Of a stretch of 64,000 nucleotides of DNA, positions 17,516-26,183 are shown in pieces. The stretch covers positions 82,897-146,896 of the forward strand of contig DCHS01000049.1 in NCBI GenBank assembly GCA_002314875.1. Reading direction: 5' to 3'. The position numbers were made by a program, and so were the translations under genes. Positions within the stretch are counted from its first letter, which is position 1; each line of letters starts with the position of its first letter. The notes below the pieces were generated by a model that searched no databases, was not told the origin of the DNA, and saw only the letters and a program-made list of their open reading frames with translations. The DNA comes from Prevotellaceae bacterium UBA1746. Its GTDB lineage: Bacteria; Bacteroidota; Bacteroidia; Bacteroidales; Bacteroidaceae.

Positions 17516-18118
17516 ATGGCAATCCCTTTCGAATTCTACCAAAACCCTAATCCCGATCCCGATGCTCCGGTGCGCTACCATGCAAGAGTGGTAACCAAGG
17601 GTACGCTGACGCTGAAGGATATCATCGATACCGTGAGCGGACGCTGTACGCTCAGTGCTGCTGATGTCCAGGCCGCAGTAACTGCCCTTGAGGAAGTTAT
17701 CAGTGAGAACCTCGCTCAGGGCTATCGTGTGCATTTGGATGGTCTTGGTTCTTTCTCCCTTTCCCTATCTGCACCTGAGGTGGACGATCCCAAAAAGGTT
17801 CGTGCTCCGAAGATCAGTGCCAAGAGTGTGAATTTTGGCGCCGACAGAAGTTTTGTTGTTCACTCTCAGAAGTTCGGCTTTGAGCGTTCTGCGGAAAAGC
17901 CTCACTCTGCCCAAGTGACCGGGGAAGAAATCCGTTCTTCTATTGTCAATTTCTTAGGTACCCATCCTTTCATTCGCCGTAGTGACATCGAGCGTAATCT
18001 GGGCCTTACCCGCAGTACTGCCCAGCGTGTCATCAAACAGCTCCTTGAGGACGGCTTTCTTGCAAATATGAGTGGTGATGCTCATCATCCGCTCTATGTT
18101 CTTGTTGCAGCCAAATAA
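17516..18118 (+). CDS. HU-like DNA-binding protein fused to a winged helix
   Basis: A 200-residue protein with two parts. Residues 1-122 match the Bacteroidota HU-related family: a helical body around ADVQAAVTALEEVISENLAQG, then GYRVHLDGLGSFSLSL, but with a non-canonical N-terminus. Residues 133-200 form a winged-helix/HTH segment: IVNFLGTHPFIRRSDIERNLGLTRSTAQRVIKQLLEDGFL. Both halves predict DNA binding, so a nucleoid or regulatory protein is likely. ATG 17516 is the only good start. The long, paired leader suggests post-transcriptional control. No partner gene is adjacent. Confidence 0.8.
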   Translation: MAIPFEFYQNPNPDPDAPVRYHARVVTKGTLTLKDIIDTVSGRCTLSAADVQAAVTALEEVISENLAQGYRVHLDGLGSFSLSLSAPEVDDPKKVRAPKISAKSVNFGADRSFVVHSQKFGFERSAEKPHSAQVTGEEIRSSIVNFLGTHPFIRRSDIERNLGLTRSTAQRVIKQLLEDGFLANMSGDAHHPLYVLVAAK

Positions 18119-18324
18119 GAACAAGAATCTTGGCGGGGATTTGTTTCTGCCCCTAATGCTTAACTGCCAACTTTTCAGTGGGATTATAGGATTTCTTTGA
18201 ATAATAGATACAACTGTCCTTATATAGAGAAAGACCCGTATTCGGCTAAAATCGAAGAGGGCCGCTGAATGAATATTTTTTGCATATTTCCACCCAAGTT
18301 CCTGTCTGGGCGGGGCTTTTTACA

Positions 18325-18362
18325 GGCATACTACCAATTAGTAGTGCCTTTTTGTCTTTTGC
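18325..18362 (+). terminator. Possible terminator in the 18119-18770 gap
   Basis: GGCATACTAC (18325-18334) pairs with GTAGTGCC (18341-18348) around a two-base bulge, followed by TTTTTGTCTTTT. It may end transcription from the HU-like gene 200 bases upstream or a small RNA. The rest of 18119-18499 shows no gene. Confidence 0.55.
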
Positions 18363-18499
18363 ATAAATCAGATGCATTTTGAAGGCTAATCTATGTTTTT
18401 TTTGTTAGTCTAAGTTCGCAAAAGCACTTTTTTGCCTATTTTTTTCGATTTTCTTCAAAAAAAATTGATAAAAACCTTTTTCGTTATAGGAATTTTTCC

Positions 18500-18507
18500 T
18501 ACTTTTG
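18500..18507 (+). promoter_or_regulatory. -7 element of the coiled-coil lipoprotein gene
   Basis: TACTTTTG at 18500-18507. The -33 region is T-rich rather than TTTG. The predicted start near 18514 gives a leader of about 255 bases. Confidence 0.65.
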
Positions 18508-18521
18508 CACCGAAATGTCGT

Positions 18522-18719
18522 GTACCAGATGGAAGAAGTGTCGAAAGATGCTTGTTTTCTGGTATGCATAAGTCGATGGAATACCTATGCACTATAAGTA
18601 TGTCGTGACGGTCCGAAAAAATGAGGACTATTAGGTTGATCCGTCGCTGGTGCATCAATTTCCGTCCCGGCTATTGCACACGACCCTCACCGGCACCGAG
18701 CTGCGGCTCACCGCTGGTG
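18522..18719 (+). promoter_or_regulatory. Multi-hairpin 5' leader
   Basis: Four successive stems can be drawn. GTACCAGA (18522) pairs with TCTGGTAT (18558-18565). GCATA pairs with TATGC (18566-18590). A nested GACGG..CCGTC (18607-18645) contains GTCC/GGAC. CACCGGC pairs with GCTGGTG (18688-18719) and has GAGC/GCTC inside, flanked symmetrically by ACC. No U-run follows. The density of pairing suggests a stable structured mRNA leader. Confidence 0.5.
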
Positions 18720-18770
18720 AAAGCATGGGAAATTAATTCACATATATATATTTAATTAAATTCTATTCGT

Positions 18771-21700
18771 ATGAAAAGAAAATTGTTTAATGCTGCTCTC
18801 TTTGCTGCTGTTCTCGTAGCAGCTCCCGCGAGCACATTCGTTTCTTGTGCTGACTACGACAGTGACATTGAAAATCTGCAGAAGCAGAACGATCAGCTCA
18901 CTGAACTCGTAAATCAGAAGGAAGCTACAATCAAGAGCCAGATCGCTGCTCTTGAAGCAATGGACGCACAGCTCAAGGCTGCTGACGATGCTCTTGCTAA
19001 GAAGCTTGAAGAGTGCCAGGCTAACTGCGCTGCTAAGCTCGCTGAATGCAAGGCTCAGTGTGAAGCTGCTCGTGCTCAGCTCCAGGCTGCTATCAACGAT
19101 CTCAACACTGCTCTTGAAGCTGCAAAGACTCAGGAAGCAAACGACGTTAAGAAGCTCATGGACGCTGATGCTGCTCTTCAGGCAGGTATCGATGCTGCTA
19201 ATGGTCGTCTTACCGACATCGAAGGTCGTCTTCAGACTGTAGAAAACACTCTCGGTACTAAACTTGACATCGCCGACTTCAACGCATTCAAGGAAGTAGT
19301 TACCAATTACGTCACTGCTGTTTACACTAAGATTGACGAAGTTAAGAAGGCACTTGAAGAGGCAGATGCTGTTCTCCAGGGTCAGATTGACACACTCAAG
19401 AAGCAGGTTGCAGAAAACAAGACTGCTATCGAAGGTGAAATCAAAGCTCGTGAGAAAGCAATCGACGAACTCAAAACTATTCTTGAAACTAAGGTAAGCA
19501 AGGAAGAATTCAATGCTGCAGTTGACGAACTTAAGAAAAAGGACGCTGAACTCGCATCTGCAATCCAGAAGGTTGCTGACGACCTCGCTCTTACCAATGA
19601 AGAAGTTGCTGCTCTTAAGAACCGTGTTAGCGAAGTTGAAGCTCAGGTTTCTACCAACACCAAGGCTATCCTCGATCTCGCTGCTCGTGTAACTGATCTC
19701 TATCAGGGCCTCGACAACCTTGAGGTTGCTCTTAACCAGGCTGTAGCTGCTCAGGCTCTCGTTGACGCTGCTCAGGACGCTGCTATCGCTGACGCTGTAG
19801 CTCGTATCGCTGCTAACGAAACCAACATTGCAAGCAACGCTTCTGCAATTGCTCAGCTCCGCACCGACCTCACCAATGCTATCGCAGAATACAAGCGTCT
19901 CATTGCTGAAAACGCTGCTAAGATCGCTCAGAACACTGCTGATATCGCTACCAACGCAGGTAACATCCAGCAGAACAAGGAAGATATCGCTGCTAACGCT
20001 GCTGCTATCGCTCAGCTTCAGAAGGATCTCGACCAGGCTAAGAAGGACCTTAACAAGCGTATCGACGACGTTATCACCGCTTACAAGGCAGCTGACGTTG
20101 CTCTTGGCCAGCGCATCGACCAGGTAATTGAAGATTACAAGGCAGCTGACAAGGCTCTCGATGAAAAGCTTACCGCTTACATCAACGCTGAATGCAAGAA
20201 GCTTCAGGATCAGATTGACGCTCTCGTAAATCGTAACAACCACGATGTATCTGGTTTCGTTCTCGAACCCACCAGCTACTATGAAGGTATCCAGGCAATG
20301 GCAGGTGACGTTTACAAGTACACCAAGTGGAACATCGATGCTAACGGTATCGCTTCTCACGACGGTGAAACTGGTATGTACTGCCCCGAAGTTGTTGCTA
20401 ACTATCACGTAAATCCCGCTAAGGCTGCTCTCAGCTCTAATGTTGCTGACTACACCTTCGCTACTCTTAACCGCGAAAACCGTGCAGACAAGGCAGGCGT
20501 TCAGCCCGTTATCAAGTCTGTAAACCGTGGTGAAGAAGATCTCCTCGTTGTTAAGTTCGCTCTCAACGCTCCTGAAAACAATGTTACTCCTACTGAACAT
20601 CAGGATCCCAGCCAGGTTACTGTTGCTGCTCTCCAGTACACCAACCCCTATGTTGATGTAAACGACGAACACGCAGTTGTTACTTCTGACTACGCAGTTA
20701 TCTATCTCAACCCCATCAATGAAGTAAGCCTCGTTGAATCTGCTGACTACAGCATTGATATCCCCGATGGTCTCACTCCTGGTGAATTTGCAAAGGCTGA
20801 CGAAGTTAACTACACCAAGACTTACGACATCCACGAGCACATCGCTGCTAAGTTCGGTACCGGTACTGCTGACACTACTCTTCCTGAAGGCTTCACCTAT
20901 CGCTACACCAAGCTCACTAAGGGTGATTCTCAGTACTTCAAGATTGACGAAAACGGTGTTGTAACTCCCGTTCTCCCCGTTGACAAGCAGGCTACCGTAT
21001 CTTGCGTTGGTAAGGTTGGTTACTTCCGTATCGACATCATGCGTGGTGACGATGTTGTTGAAGTTGGTTACTATCAGCTCACTATCACTGGTGAAGCAAT
21101 CATCAGCGAAGCTGAAACTGAAACCATCGACGACGTTCTCCCCGTAGTTTGCGAACCCACTGATCTCGTTCTCAACAACAAGAGCATCGCTCTCGACAAG
21201 GTTTGGGCTAAGGTTGCTGAAGTTTCTGGTCTCGATGCAGATGCTATCGAAGAAAACTACGCTCTCACCACCACTCCCGAAGGTGTAGTTGCTCAGTTCA
21301 AGAAGTACGAAGGTGTTGACGGTCACTTCAACTACGCTCAGTACGCTGGTATCGGCGAAATGAAGGTTAACGGCGCTAAGGTTGCTTGGACCATCACTTC
21401 TGCTCAGTATGCTGCTGCTACAGAAAAGCCCGTTCTTACTTACATCCGCGTTCGTTCTAAGAACGTTGTATCTAAGGATACCTACAACGAATTCTACCTC
21501 CCCATCACTTGGGTTCCCGCTAGCGAAGAAAACTGGAATGATCACAACCACGTAGTATTCGATGCACAGCGCGTTAAGAACCAGTGGCAGGATAGCGAAA
21601 ACCACGGTGAAAAGGAAATCCGTGTTTACGCTGACCTCACCGACGTTGAAAACGGTGGTAGCTTCCACTATGATATCGCTAACACTGCATTCAAGAACTT

Positions 21701-22559
21701 CGACTTCACCAATGCTACTACCGATATCTGCGAAGACTGCGCTACTCCTCTTAAGAACAAGGCTGACTTCAAGCTCACCAACGGTCACTTCGCATTCGTT
21801 GACGATGTAGAAGCTGCTCGCACTATTGAAGGTGCTGATGGTACCGTTTACACTCTCGTTGTAAAGAACGAAGGTAAGAACCTCGAAACCACTACCGGTG
21901 CTGTTGTTGCTCGCATCACTCCTTCTGGTGTTGTAACTCTCGAACACAATGCTGTAACCGAAAACATCCTCAACAACGCTGCTACCGAAAATGCTAAGGC
22001 AGGTCAGTGGGCAGGTCTCGGCCATGCTAACAACCAGACCCTTACCGCTCGCGTAGGCTTCGTTATTGAAACTGTTTGCTCACTCCACAAGGATGTAGTT
22101 GTTGAAAACGGTGCATTCGATGTACGTTTCATCAAGCCTCTCACTCTTAAGGATACTAACCTCACCCTCATTGATGCTGCTAATGGTTGGGTATACGGTG
22201 ACCTCCGTAAGAACATCCAGATCTTCAACGGTGACTACTACTTCGACCTCGCTACTTACGAAGACGTATTCAAGGCTAAGGTTGTTCGTACCGCAGAAAT
22301 CGCTGACTGGAAGACCGACTACGACTGTGAAGACGGCGTATTCGAAAATACCCTCGGTTCTGTTAACATGACCGGTCAGTTCTCTATCGATCCTACTACC
22401 AGTGTAATCGGTTACAAGAACAACGGTGCAGTTATTAGTACCTTCCACGTACAGGTTCCCGTAATGATCTCTTACACCTGGAACTCTAACGCAATTGCTC
22501 AGAACTACACTATCAACCTGACAATCCAGCGTACTCAGAACCAGAGTAACCGTAAGTAA
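18771..22559 (+). CDS. Large coiled-coil surface lipoprotein, putative abundant envelope component
   Basis: A 1262-residue protein. The signal peptide has lipobox TFVSC (Cys26). Residues about 33-485 are an almost unbroken coiled coil: alanine, leucine, lysine, glutamate and glutamine heptads, including NAAAIAQLQKDLDQAKKDL. Four cysteines occur at 82, 86, 93 and 97. From about 488 a beta-rich part with several Ig-like segments continues to the end. Codon use is as extreme as in rpsT or mdh, indicating very high expression. The layout (lipid anchor, long stalk, beta domains) suggests a surface stalk, S-layer-like or peptidoglycan-spacing lipoprotein; similar proteins in Bacteroidales are uncharacterised. 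Flanked by a structured leader and a perfect terminator, so monocistronic. Confidence 0.75.
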   Translation: MKRKLFNAALFAAVLVAAPASTFVSCADYDSDIENLQKQNDQLTELVNQKEATIKSQIAALEAMDAQLKAADDALAKKLEECQANCAAKLAECKAQCEAARAQLQAAINDLNTALEAAKTQEANDVKKLMDADAALQAGIDAANGRLTDIEGRLQTVENTLGTKLDIADFNAFKEVVTNYVTAVYTKIDEVKKALEEADAVLQGQIDTLKKQVAENKTAIEGEIKAREKAIDELKTILETKVSKEEFNAAVDELKKKDAELASAIQKVADDLALTNEEVAALKNRVSEVEAQVSTNTKAILDLAARVTDLYQGLDNLEVALNQAVAAQALVDAAQDAAIADAVARIAANETNIASNASAIAQLRTDLTNAIAEYKRLIAENAAKIAQNTADIATNAGNIQQNKEDIAANAAAIAQLQKDLDQAKKDLNKRIDDVITAYKAADVALGQRIDQVIEDYKAADKALDEKLTAYINAECKKLQDQIDALVNRNNHDVSGFVLEPTSYYEGIQAMAGDVYKYTKWNIDANGIASHDGETGMYCPEVVANYHVNPAKAALSSNVADYTFATLNRENRADKAGVQPVIKSVNRGEEDLLVVKFALNAPENNVTPTEHQDPSQVTVAALQYTNPYVDVNDEHAVVTSDYAVIYLNPINEVSLVESADYSIDIPDGLTPGEFAKADEVNYTKTYDIHEHIAAKFGTGTADTTLPEGFTYRYTKLTKGDSQYFKIDENGVVTPVLPVDKQATVSCVGKVGYFRIDIMRGDDVVEVGYYQLTITGEAIISEAETETIDDVLPVVCEPTDLVLNNKSIALDKVWAKVAEVSGLDADAIEENYALTTTPEGVVAQFKKYEGVDGHFNYAQYAGIGEMKVNGAKVAWTITSAQYAAATEKPVLTYIRVRSKNVVSKDTYNEFYLPITWVPASEENWNDHNHVVFDAQRVKNQWQDSENHGEKEIRVYADLTDVENGGSFHYDIANTAFKNFDFTNATTDICEDCATPLKNKADFKLTNGHFAFVDDVEAARTIEGADGTVYTLVVKNEGKNLETTTGAVVARITPSGVVTLEHNAVTENILNNAATENAKAGQWAGLGHANNQTLTARVGFVIETVCSLHKDVVVENGAFDVRFIKPLTLKDTNLTLIDAANGWVYGDLRKNIQIFNGDYYFDLATYEDVFKAKVVRTAEIADWKTDYDCEDGVFENTLGSVNMTGQFSIDPTTSVIGYKNNGAVISTFHVQVPVMISYTWNSNAIAQNYTINLTIQRTQNQSNRK

Positions 22560-22594
22560 TATCTTTCCGAAAAGAAAGTATAACTAAATAGCTT

Positions 22595-22627
22595 AGAGCA
22601 GGCAGGAAATCTCCTGCCTGCTCTTTT
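22595..22627 (+). terminator. Terminator of the coiled-coil lipoprotein gene
   Basis: A perfect 13-pair stem (22595-22607 with 22612-22624, loop AATC) runs into TTTT. Confidence 0.92.
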
Positions 22628-22663
22628 CTCTAAAAACAGGACATAAACTTACTTCTTACAATT

Positions 22664-23254
22664 ATGAAGAAATTATCTTATCTGCTGATTTTTGCTATCG
22701 CTGTCCTTTTTGCTTCGTGTACATCATGCAGGCACAACGATCAGGTAGATCCTTTGGATGTTCCTACTGAGTTTGAGAAGAACCTCACAGTTAAGGATAC
22801 GAACGATGTTAAGAAGGTTATTGATGAATTCATGGCTCACATCATGAACGAGGAATACTACGATGCTGCCTCTATGGTTTTCCGTCAGGAACATAAATCT
22901 AAGGACCTCATTGAGCCCCGTGAATTGAATGATCAGGAAATGGATCGTCTCGTTGCTGTGTACAAGTTGTTCCCTGTTGTAGACTATAACATTGAATACA
23001 TGCGTTTCCGTGAGGAAGGCTTGAATGAGGTATGTATTAACGTTATTATGCAAAAGGGTCAGAATGGTAAACCCGATGCTACAAGTAAATTGTATTTCAA
23101 TCCTATCTACTTCATGGATGGATGGCGCTTGGTTCTTGATGATACCCATAATGGCACAAAGACCTTCGTTCCCGTCCAGAAACGTGATTCGATGAAGAAT
23201 GTCTATCATCACTCTGGAAGTTATAAAACTGATAGCATTTATAATAAGAAATAA
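22664..23254 (+). CDS. Small lipoprotein of unknown function
   Basis: A 196-residue protein with a lipoprotein signal ending LFASC (Cys19). The body has a helical segment, VKKVIDEFMAHIMNEEYYDAASMVFRQE, followed by an alpha+beta part ending FMDGWRLVLDDTHNG. The overall shape recalls small NTF2-like or SnoaL-like folds found in periplasmic lipoproteins, but I do not recognise the family. It lies between two strong terminators; no consensus promoter is evident in the 37 bases before its ATG, so it may rely on readthrough. Confidence 0.7.
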   Translation: MKKLSYLLIFAIAVLFASCTSCRHNDQVDPLDVPTEFEKNLTVKDTNDVKKVIDEFMAHIMNEEYYDAASMVFRQEHKSKDLIEPRELNDQEMDRLVAVYKLFPVVDYNIEYMRFREEGLNEVCINVIMQKGQNGKPDATSKLYFNPIYFMDGWRLVLDDTHNGTKTFVPVQKRDSMKNVYHHSGSYKTDSIYNKK

Positions 23255-23270
23255 GTAAAATGATTCTTTG

Positions 23271-23304
23271 GGTTGGTTCTTCGTTTGATGAACCAACCTT
23301 TTTT
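23271..23304 (+). terminator. Terminator after the small lipoprotein gene
   Basis: GGTTGGTTC (23271-23279) pairs with GAACCAACC (23290-23298), followed by six T. Confidence 0.9.
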
Positions 23305-23324
23305 GTTTATTTAGCGCTTCATAT

Positions 23325-23355
23325 TTTGGAAACCGCGAACAATTTCGTAACTTTG
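23325..23355 (+). promoter_or_regulatory. Promoter of sufC-sufD-sufS
   Basis: TTTG at 23325-23328, a 19-base spacer and TAACTTTG at 23348-23355, directly upstream of sufC. This shows that sufC is the first gene of the operon. Confidence 0.78.
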
Positions 23356-23392
23356 CACTCTATTAGATATAATATTCTTTAGCGATATAAAT

Positions 23393-24148
23393 ATGCTTGA
23401 AATTCGCAATCTCCATGCCTGTGTAGAGGGCAAAGAAATCTTGAAAGGAGTAAATCTTACTATCCGTGATGGTGAGGTTCATGTACTCATGGGTCCTAAC
23501 GGCTCTGGCAAATCTACTCTTAGCAATGTCCTTGTAGGCAATCCAAAATATGAAGTTACAGAAGGTGAAATTCTTTTCAATGGAAAGAATCTCCTTGAAT
23601 TGTCACCGGAAGACCGTAGCCACGAAGGTATTTTTATGTCTTTTCAGGCGCCTATAGAGATTCCTGGCGTTTCTATGACCAATTTTATGCGTGCTGCAGT
23701 AAACGCTAAACGCAAGTATTTTGGGGAAGAACCTTTGAATGCTTCCGATTTCTTGAAACTTTTGCGTGAAAAGAGAAAACTTGTCGGTCTCGATGCTCAC
23801 TTTATGAGCAGAGGCGTCAATGAAGGCTTTTCTGGCGGAGAGAGAAAACGCAATGAAATCTTCCAGATGGCAGTTCTTGAACCTACTTTCAGTATCCTTG
23901 ATGAAACTGACTCAGGTCTTGATGTCGATGCATTGCGTATTGTTGCTGAAGGTTTCAACCAACTTCGTACTCCGAAGACTTCTGCTATGGTTATTACCCA
24001 TTATCAGCGTATGTTAGACTATTTAAAGCCAGACTTTGTTCATGTTTTGGTGAATGGCCAGATTGTACGCGATGGTGACGCTAGCTTGGGTTACGAAATT
24101 GAAGATCGTGGATTTGACTGGATTAAAGACGAGGTGAACAATGGATAA
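23393..24148 (+). CDS. sufC: Fe-S cluster assembly ATPase SufC
   Basis: A cytoplasmic ABC-type ATPase that powers the SUF scaffold. Walker A GPNGSGKST (34-42), the signature GFSGGERKRNE near 143-153, and Walker B SILDETDSGLDVDAL near 165-179 are all present, with the SufC-specific Q-loop segment FMSFQAPIEIPGV. 251 residues, the usual size. Its end overlaps sufD by 8 bases. It has its own promoter and no sufB in front, which departs from the common sufBCDS order. Confidence 0.96.
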   Translation: MLEIRNLHACVEGKEILKGVNLTIRDGEVHVLMGPNGSGKSTLSNVLVGNPKYEVTEGEILFNGKNLLELSPEDRSHEGIFMSFQAPIEIPGVSMTNFMRAAVNAKRKYFGEEPLNASDFLKLLREKRKLVGLDAHFMSRGVNEGFSGGERKRNEIFQMAVLEPTFSILDETDSGLDVDALRIVAEGFNQLRTPKTSAMVITHYQRMLDYLKPDFVHVLVNGQIVRDGDASLGYEIEDRGFDWIKDEVNNG

Positions 24149-24905
24149 TTATATTATTCCCGCTGGTCAGTCTGTTTCCAAATTTCTGCAGTTTTCTCCA
24201 GGAGAAGACCATATCAAGGTGACAGTTGAAGAAGGAGCAACACTTAATGCTTGCTCCCTCTTAAATATGCCTGTAGGTACAGAGCATTCTGTTACTTTAG
24301 AGATGGATTTAATGGCTCATAGTACTGTTAACCTCGTAAGCATTACGCTGAAGACGGGTAAGGCTGTTGCTAATGTGCATGTTCGCCTCATAGGTGAAGG
24401 CGCAGATGTTAAACTAGCCGGAGCTGTTATCGCAGATGCTGAGCAGAATACGGAGAAACATATTCTTGTTGAGCATGTAGCAGAAGGTTGCACCTCTGAC
24501 ATGCTTTATAAGCAGGTCCTTTCTGGTCAGTCTACAGGTTTAGTTCATGGTAAGGTTTTAGTTCAACCTGGAGCGCAAAAGAGTGCTTCAGAACAAACAC
24601 TTGCTAATCTTTGCGTGTCTCAGGAAGCTCGAGCTCTTTCACAACCAATGCTGGAAATCTATGCTGATGACGTTAAATGTAATCACGGATCAACGATAGG
24701 AAAGCTCGATGAAACCGCTCTTTTTTACATGAGACAGCGCGGAATACCAGAAGTAGAAGCGCGTTTGCTTCTTCAGCATGCCTTTGTGAATGATGTCCTT
24801 CAGCGTATCCCCAATGAAGATTTGCGTGAACGCCTTTCCCATCTTGTTGAACATCGTTTCCGTGGAGAGCTTAAAGCATGTAACGGCTGTAGTTTGTGCG
24901 ATTAA
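24141..24905 (+). CDS. sufD: SufD-type scaffold protein, short form
   Basis: A SufB/SufD-family beta-helix protein. The segment LEIYADDVKCNHGSTIGKLDE (171-191) carries the SufD-type histidine (His182, equivalent to E. coli His360), and FYMRQRGIPEVEAR follows as in SufD. At 254 residues it is about 170 shorter than typical SufD: the N-terminal helical domain is missing and the protein starts almost in the beta-helix. The C-terminus ends KACNGCSLCD with cysteines 247, 250 and 253, a CxxCxxC tail not usual for SufD. Function in the SufBC2D scaffold is inferred; SufB would have to come from elsewhere. Confidence 0.85.
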   Translation: MDNYIIPAGQSVSKFLQFSPGEDHIKVTVEEGATLNACSLLNMPVGTEHSVTLEMDLMAHSTVNLVSITLKTGKAVANVHVRLIGEGADVKLAGAVIADAEQNTEKHILVEHVAEGCTSDMLYKQVLSGQSTGLVHGKVLVQPGAQKSASEQTLANLCVSQEARALSQPMLEIYADDVKCNHGSTIGKLDETALFYMRQRGIPEVEARLLLQHAFVNDVLQRIPNEDLRERLSHLVEHRFRGELKACNGCSLCD

Positions 24906-24954
24906 GTGTGGAACTTTCTGGATTCTTCACTTTTTCTTTTAGAACTCAATTCTT

Positions 24955-26154
24955 ATGTATCGTCAAGATTTCCCCATATTAGGACGCGAAGTCTATAAGC
25001 GCCCCCTCATTTACTTCGATAATGCAGCTACGACACAGAAACCTCGTTGTGTTGTAGAGGCTATTGATGAAATGTACTACAATGTGAATGCGAATGTACA
25101 TCGTGGTGTACATTATCTTTCGCAAAAGGCTACGGATTTACATGAGGGTGCTCGCGAAAAAGTTCGTGCATTTATTAACGCGCGAAGCACTGCAGAAGTT
25201 TTATTCACCCGCGGAACCACCGAGAGTTTGAACCTTGTGGCCTTCAGCTTTAGTGAGGCTTTCCTAAAGGCAGGTGACGAGGTAATTCTCACTGTCATGG
25301 AACACCATAGTGACATCGTTCCCTGGCAATTGGTTAGAGATCGTAAGGATATCGTTATTAAGGTGATTCCCATGAATGACCGTGGAGATCTTGATTTGGA
25401 GGCCTTCAAGGCTTTGCTTAACGATCGTACCCGTCTCGTTTGTTGCTGTCATGTTAGCAATGTTCTGGGAACCGTGAACCCAGTGAAAGAGATTTCTCGT
25501 TTGGCGCATGAAGCTGGAGCTTATGTACTGGTAGATGGTGCACAAAGCGTACCCCATTTTCCTGTCGATGTTCAAGATATAGATTGTGATTTCCTGACTT
25601 TCTCTGGCCATAAGATTTATGGCCCTACAGGTATAGGTGTTTTGTACGGAAAGGAAGAGCTTCTCAATAAGATGCCCCCTTATCAGGGTGGTGGCGAGAT
25701 GATAAGTCGCGTAACATTTGAGAAGACTACCTACGAACGACTTCCCTATAAGTTTGAAGCAGGTACTCCTGACTATGTAGGAAGTTATGCTCTTGGCGTT
25801 GCGTTGGACTACGTTCAAAGCATCGGAATGAATAAGATTTCAGCTTTGGAGCATGACTTGACACAGTACGCTATGGAACGCATGCGTGAGGTAGAGGGCA
25901 TAAGATTCTTCGGTGAATCTGCCCAAAAGACTTCAGTTGTATCCTTTAATGTAGCAGATATCCATCCTATGGATTTGGGAACATTATTGGACCGTTTGGG
26001 AATTGCTATTCGTACAGGTCATCATTGTGCACAACCTTTGATGCAGCGTTGCGGAGTTGAAGGTATGGCCCGTGTTTCCTTTGCTCTGTATAATACACGC
26101 GAAGAAATCGATGCTTTTATTGAGGCATTGCAGCGAGTGGTTCGTATGTTTTAA
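24955..26154 (+). CDS. sufS: Cysteine desulfurase SufS
   Basis: Group II PLP-dependent desulfurase that delivers sulfur from cysteine to the SUF scaffold. The PLP lysine is Lys220 in FSGHKIYGPTGIG; the catalytic cysteine is Cys358 in RTGHHCAQP. 399 residues, full length. It starts 49 bases after sufD and is followed 29 bases later by rnhB. No sufE or sufU is seen in the window. Confidence 0.95.
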   Translation: MYRQDFPILGREVYKRPLIYFDNAATTQKPRCVVEAIDEMYYNVNANVHRGVHYLSQKATDLHEGAREKVRAFINARSTAEVLFTRGTTESLNLVAFSFSEAFLKAGDEVILTVMEHHSDIVPWQLVRDRKDIVIKVIPMNDRGDLDLEAFKALLNDRTRLVCCCHVSNVLGTVNPVKEISRLAHEAGAYVLVDGAQSVPHFPVDVQDIDCDFLTFSGHKIYGPTGIGVLYGKEELLNKMPPYQGGGEMISRVTFEKTTYERLPYKFEAGTPDYVGSYALGVALDYVQSIGMNKISALEHDLTQYAMERMREVEGIRFFGESAQKTSVVSFNVADIHPMDLGTLLDRLGIAIRTGHHCAQPLMQRCGVEGMARVSFALYNTREEIDAFIEALQRVVRMF

Positions 26155-26183
26155 CCCTTACTCAAAAGAATAAAAGAGAAAGT

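Noticed and set aside
18119..18499. A gene in the gap before the coiled-coil lipoprotein
   Set aside because: Only short frames without signals; a possible terminator at 18325 is the only supported element.
18756..22025. A 1089-codon open frame on the minus strand opposite the coiled-coil lipoprotein gene
   Set aside because: It mirrors the extreme codon bias of the sense gene, which removes stop codons from the antisense frame. Its product is low-complexity (Ser, Val, Leu, Asn) with no signal or recognised domain.
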